Part shown: piece after piece, positions 53,836 to 63,000 of the stretch
Numbering within the stretch: the stretch's first letter is position 1
Layout of the letters: each line of letters begins with the position of its first letter
DNA from: JANWJE01 sp044326545
Lineage (GTDB): Bacteria > Chlamydiota > Chlamydiia > Chlamydiales > Parachlamydiaceae
Length of the DNA: 64,000 bases
Direction of reading: 5' to 3'
NCBI GenBank assembly: GCA_044326545.1
Contig: JBIRBM010000009.1
Coordinates: 1 to 64,000 of the forward strand
Translations under genes and position numbers: made by a program
The notes under the pieces: model-generated
Databases searched by the model: none
What the model was told of the DNA's origin: nothing
The model's input: only the letters and a program-made list of their open reading frames with translations

Positions 53836-55269
53836 ATGATGTATCTAACACCAAAACAGATAGCAGGCTTTCTTTCCATTTCTTTAGCCGCATATACTTA
53901 CAAAAAGCAACAGAGAGAAAAGATTGAAACCAAAATCAATCGTCTTTGCATTCCATTGACAAGCTTTCGCGCTAAAACTAATTCTCCGCGCCCCATCAAT
54001 ACGATTTTGAGAAGATTAGAAAAAGACTTCCATGAATCAAAAAATGTCACCTTTCATGTTAACGACTTGAAAAGAGTGTTAGAAAAGGAAAATAACCTTC
54101 AACACATCGAATGGATAGCGCGCGAAATCCACGATTTCATCGCAAAGCAAAGATGCATTAGCCCGATCGATGTTCTCGTTAATCATCTATTTTATGACAA
54201 TCATCCGGGCTCAAAGTCTTTTTCTGAGCTGGATGGAGATAAACTCCTACAATTAGAGCCGCTTTTTTTGCTCATGAATGATTATTTCTGTAAAATAGAA
54301 GACCAGAAGCTCAAGCAGGAGATCAAAATTCTTTTTGCTAATTTGCCTTACCGATCAAAGAGGGAAGATTTATCCCATCTTTATTTAGATGAAAAGGAAC
54401 AATTAGAAATTCTCTTAAGTGAATTGCAAAAAAAAGAGGATCGTCTAGTTCAAGAACTCATTGATCGCCTTCAAGCAAAGAAGGCTTATATGAGCGAAAA
54501 AGAGTTAGCCTTGATTGAGAAAATGCTTGTCCCTAAAAACGACAGCCCCTCTTTTTCGATCCCAACTGAATTAAGCCCCTCTAATAGAACTAAACTTGAT
54601 GAGGCATTCAAAGCTTATTGTCCGCCAGACAGACATCCAGTGATGTTGCATTGTTTTAAACAATACGTGAATTTTAAAGAAAAATACCTTCGCGAACTGC
54701 CCGAAAGCTCGCTCAAAATCTTACAAAGAACCTCTAAAAGCAAATCTTTTTTCAAACATCAATTATCCCTCCCAGACGATCAAATTCGGATTCCTTATTG
54801 GTACCACGCAACAAACAGCCACTCGATTGAATTCTTAATCTCATCCCAAATCATTCAAATGTTTGTAAAAAAAAGGGGGGAATCAGGATACACCGGAGCT
54901 TGGGTTTCATCGTGTGTGGAATCTCATTTATTTGGAAAATATGTCATTGGGCTATCGAAAAATATAGACAAGCTCGATAACGGAGTCGTAAGAAAAAGCT
55001 TAATGTTTTCCTCTCAGCGCTGGAGAGGACTCATGGTGTCGATTCCCATCAATCATTATGCCTCTGTTTTTTCGATTCCAAACAATCAGGATAAAATAAC
55101 ACAACACGTAACAAAATATCACATGGCTCAATTGCTTTGTGCAACCCCTCTTTCTTCTTATCCATATAAAATCATTTCTGAAAAACAGCTCTGTTTCATA
55201 CAAAAACAGGTCACTCAAACTCTTGGCCATCCAAACCTTGCCCTCGCTTATTGGAAATGGACATCATGA
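53836..55269 (+). CDS. Hypothetical protein with an N-terminal anchor and possible ADP-ribosyltransferase-like C-terminus
   Basis: A 477-residue protein. The N-terminus has a short hydrophobic stretch (IAGFLSISLAAYTYKK) and then a long charged helical region rich in Glu, Lys and Leu (about residues 40-250). From residue ~318 the text changes: IPYWYHATNSHSIEFLISSQ with Y323-H324-A-T, followed by RGESGYTGAWVSS. The YHxT, helix, loop, then a strand with VS is the arrangement at the start of many ADP-ribosyltransferase-like or KptA/PARP-like folds. A third residue typical of the triad (E, Q or D) cannot be fixed by eye, so this is a weak suggestion. AAGGA lies 8 nt before the ATG. Coding is secure; function is not. 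Confidence 0.65.
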   Translation: MMYLTPKQIAGFLSISLAAYTYKKQQREKIETKINRLCIPLTSFRAKTNSPRPINTILRRLEKDFHESKNVTFHVNDLKRVLEKENNLQHIEWIAREIHDFIAKQRCISPIDVLVNHLFYDNHPGSKSFSELDGDKLLQLEPLFLLMNDYFCKIEDQKLKQEIKILFANLPYRSKREDLSHLYLDEKEQLEILLSELQKKEDRLVQELIDRLQAKKAYMSEKELALIEKMLVPKNDSPSFSIPTELSPSNRTKLDEAFKAYCPPDRHPVMLHCFKQYVNFKEKYLRELPESSLKILQRTSKSKSFFKHQLSLPDDQIRIPYWYHATNSHSIEFLISSQIIQMFVKKRGESGYTGAWVSSCVESHLFGKYVIGLSKNIDKLDNGVVRKSLMFSSQRWRGLMVSIPINHYASVFSIPNNQDKITQHVTKYHMAQLLCATPLSSYPYKIISEKQLCFIQKQVTQTLGHPNLALAYWKWTS

Positions 55270-55408
55270 CATTGTCAATCGATTCAATGGAGACCATTTC
55301 ATTAATTTCTTGATATTTTCATTAAAAATTTGTTAAGCTCTTTCCTACTTTTTCTATTTTAGAAAATAGCATGGCGTTAATATTTTTTATTCAAGGAGAA
55401 AAAAATCC

Positions 55409-56182
55409 ATGATTCATTCACCTAGACCTATTGAATTCTCCCTTTTTCAAAAAGTCTGCTTGACAATCGGACAGGTTGTAGAGGTAAAGCAAAATCCTTC
55501 AGCACTCCAGGCTGCCTATTTAATGAAGCTGGCATTCAGCGACTCTTTAAATCAAGAACACAAGACCTTGTATAAAAAAAATGGATATAGCAGTTCTGCA
55601 CAGCTATGTGCTAATCACAGGACAGAGGATCTTGTTAACCAAAAACTCCTTGCCATTATTAATTTTCGAAGAATGCAGATTGGAAAATCAATGTCTGATT
55701 GTTTAACAATCGGCGTACAAAAAGACACCGACAATTCGGAGTTGAAGAAAGCTTCAACAGTATTTGTAAAACCCTCCTCGGATCTTGTTCCATTAGGATC
55801 AAAAGTGAGCCTTTTCGCTGAGGAAGAAATTTTTGAGACAAATCCGAGAGATTTAAGCTGGGCAGAATTTTCCTGTTTAGATTTGAGAATCGGAACTCTC
55901 CTAGAGTGTCAAGGGCTTATCCCCTTATCAGAGACAATCAATAAAGTTTTTTTTGGAATTGATCTGGGAGAGGGAGTGAAACGGTGTGTCTCTTTATTAC
56001 ATCATGAAATATCGCCAGATCATTTGATTGGCAAGCAAGTCTTAGTTTTGACGAATTTAAACGAGGAGGATAAAAGCAAACTATTTGACGCTTCACCCAA
56101 TGATGTCATCTTATGCACGATTGCGGGACGATCGGTATTAGAACCTGCCCTCCGTGTAGACAATGGATTCAAACTCGCTTAA
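55409..56182 (+). CDS. Protein with two tandem tRNA-binding (CsaA/EMAP-type) domains
   Basis: A 257-residue protein in which I read two copies of the OB-fold tRNA-binding domain. The first (about residues 10-132) is CsaA-like: CLTIGQVVEVKQNPSAL, then SSAQLCANHRTEDLVNQKLL, AIINFRRMQIGKSMSDCLTI and a DLVPLGSKV end. The second (about 147-257) is closer to the MetRS C-terminal/Arc1p type: FSCLDLRIGTLLECQ, NKVFFGIDLGEGVKRCVSLL, LIGKQVLVLTNLN and PNDVILCTIAG. CsaA is normally a single ~110-residue domain that dimerises. Here two diverged copies are joined, which could form the dimer within one chain. AAGGAG lies 10 nt before the ATG. The stop is 14 nt before the ATG of the next gene, so they are co-transcribed. 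Domain reading is by eye but covers all conserved blocks. Confidence 0.8.
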   Translation: MIHSPRPIEFSLFQKVCLTIGQVVEVKQNPSALQAAYLMKLAFSDSLNQEHKTLYKKNGYSSSAQLCANHRTEDLVNQKLLAIINFRRMQIGKSMSDCLTIGVQKDTDNSELKKASTVFVKPSSDLVPLGSKVSLFAEEEIFETNPRDLSWAEFSCLDLRIGTLLECQGLIPLSETINKVFFGIDLGEGVKRCVSLLHHEISPDHLIGKQVLVLTNLNEEDKSKLFDASPNDVILCTIAGRSVLEPALRVDNGFKLA

Positions 56183-56196
56183 AAAGGAATGATCAT

Positions 56197-57111
56197 ATGC
56201 AAATTTCAAGCATAATCCCTCGGCTGTCCTCTTTTTGTCCACACACTTCCCCCCCTTTGCGGTCGCTACATAAGATTGCTAACCCATCTTTAGCTCCCTC
56301 TTCTTCTACGAGAGCTTACTCTTCTTTTAGACAAGAGCAGAACCTTTTCTCATCGAAAAAATCAGATGAGTTAACCGCTAAATTAAACGAAATAGTGGCT
56401 CAACATTTTGCGATCCACCCTTTTGTTAACGGAGTGACTCAAGATAACGCAAAAAATGTTTTAAAAGGCTATTTTGCAATGTCTCAGGCCTTTCCTTATT
56501 TACAAGCAGGAGCGTATAAAGATATAATTATCTCTTCTATTTTGAAAAATCAACCCATTTCAAAAGAGATTGATGAATCTTTTGTTGTCGGGACATTTTT
56601 AAGTTTTGACGAAACCGGAGGAAATTATCTTCTGCGAACAGAAGGGATCCAAGCGCTTCCAAAGTTGCTGAATACAGAGGATCTTTTTCATGCCTCACTT
56701 CTTAGCAAAGATATGCAAGCGATTTTTGGAGAAAACATTCAACCCAATTACGAATATCCAACCAACGATTACCTGCTCACTTTATTGAATGGATTAGGTT
56801 CTCAAGATCGGATTGAGCGCTGCGCAACCATGGTTGCTTTTGAAATGCATGCGGGACAGATGATTGAAGCTTTATGGAATGCGTTGCATTCGCTTTATCC
56901 GCATCACGCTAAAGACTCTTTGCAATATTTTCAGGTACATGTAGGAGGAGACGATCCTCAAGAAGAGTATCACAAAATGTTGACGCAAAAAATGGTCGAT
57001 TCAGCCATCTCTTTCGAGAAAAAGAGGGTCTTTTTAGAGGCTTTCAAAGAAAAATACGAGAACAATTTTTCTTGGTGCGCCACTCTTTGCGATGTCAACC
57101 GAGATAAATAA
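56197..57111 (+). CDS. Heme-oxygenase-like dimetal oxidase candidate with mitochondrial-type N-terminus
   Basis: A 304-residue protein from the ATG at 56197 (AAGGA upstream; earlier in-frame starts overlap the previous gene). Residues ~60-300 resemble the heme-oxygenase-like diiron group that includes the chlamydial CADD protein: HFAIHPFVNGVTQ, KGYFAMSQAFPYLQAGAY, AFEMHAGQMIEALWNAL (E216, H218) and YFQVHVGGDDPQEEYHKML (H248, D252, E256, H259 as possible ligands). The first ~46 residues have no acidic residue, several Arg/Lys, many Ser/Pro and the sequence TRAYSSF, which fits the R-x-Y-S cleavage motif of mitochondrial presequences. No bacterial signal peptide is seen. It follows the tandem tRNA-binding gene in one operon. 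Fold assignment is moderate; organelle targeting is an inference. Confidence 0.62.
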   Translation: MQISSIIPRLSSFCPHTSPPLRSLHKIANPSLAPSSSTRAYSSFRQEQNLFSSKKSDELTAKLNEIVAQHFAIHPFVNGVTQDNAKNVLKGYFAMSQAFPYLQAGAYKDIIISSILKNQPISKEIDESFVVGTFLSFDETGGNYLLRTEGIQALPKLLNTEDLFHASLLSKDMQAIFGENIQPNYEYPTNDYLLTLLNGLGSQDRIERCATMVAFEMHAGQMIEALWNALHSLYPHHAKDSLQYFQVHVGGDDPQEEYHKMLTQKMVDSAISFEKKRVFLEAFKEKYENNFSWCATLCDVNRDK

Positions 57112-57220
57112 GATCGGTGGCAGGCCATCTCATTCACGCTCAAACTCCGATCGTTCGGCTCGGCCGACATTCGGATGTTGCGCGTGGATGAGTCGATCAA
57201 GACAATCTCAAAAAAAGGCT

Positions 57221-57250
57221 AGGGCGTGTCATCAATTGATGACACGCCCT
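57221..57250. repeat. 30-bp perfect palindrome, family B termini joined
   Basis: AGGGCGTGTCATCAA followed by its exact complement TTGATGACACGCCCT, with no central spacer. Its arms are the ends of the 164-bp element at 7508-7671. It lies between the convergent ends of the diiron candidate and brnQ and may terminate both. Confidence 0.85.
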
Positions 57251-57279
57251 AAGAATCTATTGAAAATCTTCCTTCAGAC

Positions 57280-58470
57280 TCACCCAAAAAAATAAAACAA
57301 AGCGGAAGCTAAAAATGTGAGAAACACAGGGGTTTTAATTATTTTAAATCCTGTGAAGTAATACAGGATATTGAGTAACGTCAACACGATCAAACCAGGA
57401 TAGCAAATTTGTAAAATGGGACTCAAAAATGCCGCAATATTTGCAAATCCAAGATTAGCAAAACAGGCTGTAATGGCAAGGGTCGCGATCAGGGCTGTCA
57501 TTGAAGAAATTTTTTCAGAACAAAGCTCTTTTTGTAAATAATCTGCAAAAATCATGGTCAATGTAATGGCTGTGGTCAGGCAAGCAGTCACGATGGCCAC
57601 TGCGGCAATCAATCCACCTGTTCTGCCAAGCAATTGATGCGCAATTGAACCTAAAAGCTCTTCGCTAGAAGAATTCGAAATAGCCGATCCGTGATGTGCT
57701 GAAATAAAACAAAGTCCTATGTAGGTAAATAACAGCAAAGCTGCCGCAATAAGACTTGTGAAAAACATTTTTTTAGAAAGCGCTTGTTTACTATTCAAAC
57801 ACCCATCTCCCCTTACCTCTTGTTGAAAATGAGGCAAAACGACCGTGGCAAAGAGGAATGCTGCAATGAGGTCCATTGTATTATACCCCCCAAGAAGTCC
57901 TTCTAAAAAACTTTCCTTGGCAGACACCGTGACAAGAGGGAATGAAGAGCGATCGGCAAAGCCCAAATAAAAAAGAGAGGCTAAACAGAGCAATAATATT
58001 GGGGTCAATACAACGCCCAAAACTTGGATCAGATTTTGCCTTCTAAAACTACAAACAAAAATCAAGAGCGTTGCAATCAAAGTAAACATCGGAAGGGGGA
58101 TATCTGAAAAGTAGGGTTTTACAATCGCATGCATGAGAGTAATTAAACGAGGAATCACGCCAAAAGGACCTAAAATCAGCTGCAACAGGAGAAGAAGAAG
58201 AAATCCTGGAAGAGCTCCAATCCGCCCAAAAAAACGCTTGCAATCCGCATCAAAAAATACCATCCCCGCAAGTCCTAAAAAAGGGACGATAACAGCTGTA
58301 AGAGCTAGACCTAGAACAGCATACCACCAGTGAGGACCCACAGATTTTCCTATTAATAAAGGAAAAATCAAATTACCGGCACCAAAAAACATGGAGAATA
58401 ACGCAAACCCTGTCGCGAAAAGATCAAAATTCGCTGCTTTTATTTGAGGCATTGTCTGTTTTTCACACAT
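57280..58470 (-). CDS. brnQ: Branched-chain amino acid transporter, LIVCS family
   Basis: A ~396-residue inner-membrane carrier for leucine, isoleucine and valine, driven by sodium or protons. The hydrophobic profile gives about 11-12 segments. The N-terminal FALFSMFFGAGNLIFPLLIG is the hallmark of the family, and GGYNTMDLIAAFLFATVVL is a second conserved block. I start it at the ATG at 58470, with AAGGA 6 nt upstream; the frame stays open to another ATG at 58491. It is convergent with the diiron candidate, and its 3' end lies 29 nt from the 30-bp palindrome. Branched-chain amino acid import fits an auxotrophic intracellular bacterium. Confidence 0.93.
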   Translation of the reverse strand: MCEKQTMPQIKAANFDLFATGFALFSMFFGAGNLIFPLLIGKSVGPHWWYAVLGLALTAVIVPFLGLAGMVFFDADCKRFFGRIGALPGFLLLLLLQLILGPFGVIPRLITLMHAIVKPYFSDIPLPMFTLIATLLIFVCSFRRQNLIQVLGVVLTPILLLCLASLFYLGFADRSSFPLVTVSAKESFLEGLLGGYNTMDLIAAFLFATVVLPHFQQEVRGDGCLNSKQALSKKMFFTSLIAAALLLFTYIGLCFISAHHGSAISNSSSEELLGSIAHQLLGRTGGLIAAVAIVTACLTTAITLTMIFADYLQKELCSEKISSMTALIATLAITACFANLGFANIAAFLSPILQICYPGLIVLTLLNILYYFTGFKIIKTPVFLTFLASALFYFFG

Positions 58471-58774
58471 TGCCTTTCCTTGCATTTCCATACATCACCA
58501 CAATTGATTTGCTCATTTTTGACTGGCTCTAGTTTGTACAACTGTTTGACAAATTAGAGATGGGAATTTACATTGATTTTTTTTAAAAAAAAAGAAAATT
58601 CGGTAAGACTAACATTTTAATGAGGATTGTTGACTCACCCGGTAGGCCACTTGAGTTTGACAAGAGGCTCTTACAACCTGTTCAAAATCATTGGATCAAA
58701 GATTTTGAACAGATTTTTAGGGACAAAAAGAGCTCTTTGTCGGCTAGAAACTCTTCAATCGAGTCATCCGGACG
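58471..58774. other. Intergenic region with a family C-like hairpin
   Basis: About 300 nt. CTGTTCAAAATC (58678-58689) and GATTTTGAACAG (58701-58712) form a 12-bp stem followed by ATTTTTAG, which could terminate plus-strand transcripts. The ACCTGTTCAA text is the family C terminus. A TGACTCACCCGGTAG fragment at about 58630 recalls a family A end. No gene is seen. Confidence 0.5.
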
Positions 58775-59635
58775 CTATGTTTTTTCAATCAACCGATCAA
58801 TGCGTTTGTTGATTTCTTGCGGTAGACTTTCCAATATGAGAAAGCACCCTGTAAATAAACAGATGCGTGAACCTACACCGCGAAAGAAAGGATTCAATCC
58901 CCCCTGTCCGTAAAGTTCTTTTACCCCTCCTATAAAACTCAGTTTCCCCTCTTTTTTCTGTCTCCAAGTCGCTAAGGTATCTGCTGGATGGGTCGCAACC
59001 GCAAATGTCGCGCCAACTCCTATAGCCGATAGCCAACCCAGTGCCTGACTCTCTGTTTTTTCAACCGTGAGTTCCCGGGCTCTGGGACCAAAATAAAGGA
59101 TGGATCCAATAAACCCAGCTTCTCTCATCATCAATTCTCTGAGGCCAACAAAAGGTCTTCTAGCTCCTTGTTTAAGCATATGGCGCCAAGCTTGAACAGG
59201 CCCCATCTTATGCTCTTGCTGAACCACAATCGTATTCTCTGCGCAAGTGGAGAAGATGGCGCCAAACATCCCCCCAACAATCGCTGTCCCAACCTTGTGT
59301 TTTTCTGATGTTTTATCGTAAAAAGATAAATCTCTTAAACACTTAGTAAACGTCATCCCCGACGCTGCATTTAACGCAACGGCTCCTGCAAAAGAAGAGA
59401 CTCCCCGCAAAGCTTCTCTTGGGTGTAAAACACGAAATAAATTTCCATTGCTCAGGCGATAATAATCAAGAAATTGAATTTCGTTTCTTTGTCCTCGTTT
59501 TTTAAGTCCTTCAAAAACAAAACAGGCACTACCGGCAATAAATCCTGAAGTTGCATCGACAGTCAATTCACGCCAAAATCCAATATCATGATGGTTGCTA
59601 CTTGCTGACCCTTTATTATTGGCTACCGAAGGCAT
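58775..59635 (-). CDS. Second mitochondrial carrier family-like protein, degenerate
   Basis: A 286-residue protein with a weaker carrier pattern. The third repeat is clear: VATHPADTLATWRQ (P217, D219) and then LYGQGGLNPFFRGVGSRI, matching PxDxxx and GxxxxFRGxxxR. The second has STCAENTIVVQQEH with the Pro of the signature changed, then ARRPFVGLRELMMREAG. The first has AGSACFVFEGLKKR, again without Pro. Hydrophobic helices rich in Gly and Ala precede each motif. AGGGGG lies about 9 nt before the ATG. The first carrier-like gene is about 5 kb away on the other strand. It could be a diverged duplicate or an independent acquisition. Carrier fold is likely; transport activity is uncertain. Confidence 0.72.
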   Translation of the reverse strand: MPSVANNKGSASSNHHDIGFWRELTVDATSGFIAGSACFVFEGLKKRGQRNEIQFLDYYRLSNGNLFRVLHPREALRGVSSFAGAVALNAASGMTFTKCLRDLSFYDKTSEKHKVGTAIVGGMFGAIFSTCAENTIVVQQEHKMGPVQAWRHMLKQGARRPFVGLRELMMREAGFIGSILYFGPRARELTVEKTESQALGWLSAIGVGATFAVATHPADTLATWRQKKEGKLSFIGGVKELYGQGGLNPFFRGVGSRICLFTGCFLILESLPQEINKRIDRLIEKT

Positions 59636-59655
59636 ATGCTATTCCCCCTTTGATT

Positions 59656-59740
59656 AACTCACCTTACGGACGAAGAGCGCGATTTGGGCTTTGAGTCTTT
59701 GGCTCAGCCTAAATCGCGTTCCTGGTGCGTCAGGTGAGTG
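59656..59740. repeat. Dispersed palindromic repeat, family A, compact copy
   Basis: AACTCACCTTACGGACGAAG at the left and CCTGGTGCGTCAGGTGAGT at the right are inverted. GCGCGATTTGGGCTTTGAG pairs with CTCAGCCTAAATCGCG. It is a shorter version of the 3981 copy, lacking the inner arms. Confidence 0.8.
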
Positions 59741-59858
59741 ATTAATTTTTAGAATTTTTATCTTATAAAAATTTCAACATAAAAGATCTATTTTTTGTTT
59801 TTACAACCTTGAATTTCATCTTTTTGTAAAGGAATCTAAAACGTCTTTTCATGATTGG

Positions 59859-59941
59859 GTCAGAATAATGCCTTTTATCGAATATTAACACAAATAAAAA
59901 ATCGAGTTATTTGTGTTAATAAATATTCAAAAGATTCTGAC
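59859..59941. repeat. Long AT-rich palindrome
   Basis: The outer arms GTCAGAAT/ATTCTGAC, the middle CTTTTATCGAATATT/AATATTCAAAAG and the inner ATTAACACAAATAA/TTATTTGTGTTAAT form an imperfect ~35-bp stem. It lies just downstream of the 1247-aa gene on the minus strand and may end its transcript. I saw no second copy in the window. Confidence 0.7.
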
Positions 59942-59980
59942 TTATTTTCCAATAAACTTTTTGAAAATTTTATTGGATTT

Positions 59981-60008
59981 AACTCACCTGACCGACCTAA
60001 GGTGAGTT
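59981..60008. repeat. Family A short hairpin
   Basis: AACTCACCT and AGGTGAGTT flank a 10-nt centre, immediately after the stop of the 1247-aa gene on the minus strand. Confidence 0.6.
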
Positions 60009-60028
60009 AAGAGAGCGTCGATACAATA

Positions 60029-63000
60029 TCACCCAGTCGAAGATTTAAGTTGTTGAGGAGGACGAGGAGTTAAGTGAGAAAGTGTCCTTGCGTGCATCTC
60101 TTTTGCGTTTTGGGGTAGCGTGTTCCAAAAAGAATGAAAGTCCCTTAAAAATTTCGAGACCTTTTTCTCTTTAATGTCATCAAAGCTATAGCCCACTGCA
60201 TGGATTTTATTTGCAATTTGTGCAAAAACCTCCAACAGATGGTTTTTTTCATTGGTTCCGCGAGGGCAATATCGTCCGGGATTGGCAATCAAATCACCCA
60301 ATAGATTTGCAGATAAATAACAAACAGAACAGTGTTCGACAAGGTTTAAATAGAACGAAAGAATCCGATCTAAAGACTCCTTTTTTCCGGGCGGAGTGTT
60401 CATGTGCAAGAGAAATTGTGTATCCCATACTGACGCCAACACCATCATAAAAAGGTTGATCTCATCCTTTTTCCAAGACCGAATGTCTACAGGATTGATG
60501 ATCTCTATCAATACATTCCAAGGAACGCAGGAACAAAAGAAAGGATTCATCAACACTTGAGTATAAGCATCTGGCAAAGATATTCGATTAACTTCTGCGA
60601 TTTTCGGGACCATATCACCAATGAATTGCCCCTCTAAAAAGTTATGAATCGCGAGATATTTTAATAACCGTTCGACTTTCTCCATCACTTTTTCTTGATC
60701 AGGAAAAGAAAATAGGCAGTCCAATGCTTCCATCACCTGTCCCTTATTCGTTCCTTCATGGGAAAACGTCTTGGTATATTTTGGGCAAACTTTATAAGAA
60801 AAAGAGAGGAGAGCGGCAGCTCCTTCAAGCCAGCGATCGTCTTTTGTGATCCTCTTAGCGGCTGCTAATCCTTTTGCAATAAAAGCCTTTAAAAGACGGG
60901 AGCTAACTAAAGAAGGGATCCTCAGAAAAAGTGTATAAAAATCTGGAAGAATACAATAATAATACAATCCATCCTCTTGCGTATGAAACAAAACAAAAGA
61001 GAGGAATTTTGTTAATGCTGCTGGATCCTCGATTGCCGCTGTCACGGGTAGAGCGCTACTGCGATTGAAGAGTTCTAATCCGATTTTGATCAAAGGAATC
61101 GCATAAGCAATGACCATCCGTTTTTCACATAAAACAAGAAGCATTTTGGAAAACCGAACGGTCAATTCGGTTGCATTTTTCTGATGAGGAATCGAATAAA
61201 ATAAGGTGACAACGTCTTGATAAATCATCGACAGATCGGTTGAATCTTGCCATTCATTTTCAAGAAATGAGCAATAGACTTCCACATCGATCGCACAATT
61301 TTCTCTGTTTTGATTGTTCAATCTTGGGTGGTAAATCGTCGTGAGGATCTCGTTGGCTGACTCAACATAGACGCTCTTTTTTAAGAATTGCTTGATCAAC
61401 ATGGCGCTTATTTCAAGAATGAGAGGAGTGTGATTAACCGTCTCTTTGTCAAACCGGCTGATTTTCTTCGAAAATCTCATTAAAACAGTCTCTAAATCAG
61501 GCGGGAGATTCATCTTTTTACTTTTCACACTCAACGCCTTCAAACTCAATTGAAGTCCTAAAAGAACATGAGGCTCCACTAAACAGTCGCCTTGCATTTC
61601 ACAATAGCCTTCTAAAAGGGAGTATAAAGACCTTAAGGAAAAACCAGAAAAATTGAGTCTTTTTTGAGAAATTGCTTTTAAAGCTTCATCTGTTATCTGG
61701 GCTTGATCTTGTTTTTCAAATAGATGAAAGGAAGAGAGCAAAAAAAGTGAAGTACAGAGGGTGTTTTGCATCCTAAAGGAAGCTGCGCGCTTGCCATTTT
61801 CTTTGAGCGTCTCATCTTTGGTATCGTGCAAATAAAGTCGATAAGAGTCGAGGACTAAATATTTCTCTTCTAAAAAATCGGCGACGATTTTTTCGTCGTA
61901 AAGATTACCATAGATCTGCCAAACCAAGAGGTGTTTATCTAAAGCAGCCTGCAATCTCATTTGAAGATAGTCTAATGCCCTGCTTCTATCCGCTCTTAAA
62001 AGACGAGAAAAGGAGTGCATCTGCTCTTGATCCGATTGAGTTGTCATTTGAAAGAGTTTTTCAAGAAATGAGCAAGAGTGAGTTGAAAGAGATGTTCCAT
62101 CGTTGTTCAAAACGTGGTCGATCAACAAACACGCCTGTGCTGATCTCTTTTTTTCGTCGTAAAAATTGAGAATCATCAAGACACGATCGAAACAGCTATC
62201 CTGATCAAAAAAATATTCCGAGGGTTTCTCTAAAAGGGCTTTAAAACCCCCGCTTTTCTCTAAAAACAATTGACACAAGAGGTGTTTTTGCTCCTCATCC
62301 AGAGAACTAAAATCCAAATTGAAGACAATTTTTTGTAAAATCGAAGAGTTGATGTCCGTTTTTTGAATCTCCTGGCAGATTAATCGCAATTTAAAAGGGA
62401 GATATCTAGCCCCCAAAAACAATCTAGAATTGGACATTTTGCTAAATAATAAAGAAAAAAGAGGGGGAGATAAAGAGATCCAGCCAAAAATAAGGTCTTC
62501 TACTAAAGGACTTTCTTCAATAGTTGAAATGTCAGATAATAAGGTAAAACAAGATTCTTCAAAGGGTAAATCCCCTCTTGCACCCTCGAGGACAATCGAA
62601 GTTCCTTCATTGCGAAGGGCGTTTAGAATTGATGGGAGGGCCTTTTGTCGATCACAAAATGCATAAGGAATCAGGATATGCAAATTGTTTGTTCCCCCCT
62701 TTAGTTTGCACTGCAACCACGTTCCGTTTAAATGGTTTTTTAAAGTCACCGATTGTGAAAGCAATGGAAGAAAGAGCTGCAAAACAGTTGGAATATCTTT
62801 TAAAGGAAAAGGGCCTCGAAGAACCGCTTTTAGAGGTAACATCCAGGCTGCGCTCGGGGTCTGATGCTCTAGGAGCGATGTCAACTGTCCAATCAAACGT
62901 TCAAGAAAAGAGGTCTTAGGGCATTGGAAAATCGCATTGCAAATCAAAAAAAGCCAATAAACCTCCGCTGCACCTTGTTTTTTTCTCTGGACAAATTGGT

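Larger units (their letters stand above)
59636..60028. other. Intergenic region filled with palindromes
   Basis: About 390 nt, no gene. It holds three inverted repeats in a row: a family A copy at 59656-59740, a long AT-rich palindrome at 59859-59941 and a short family A hairpin at 59981-60008. Confidence 0.6.

Noticed and set aside
58620..58913. 97-codon plus-strand frame
   Set aside because: Most of it lies antisense to the end of the second carrier-like gene, and the rest is a hairpin.
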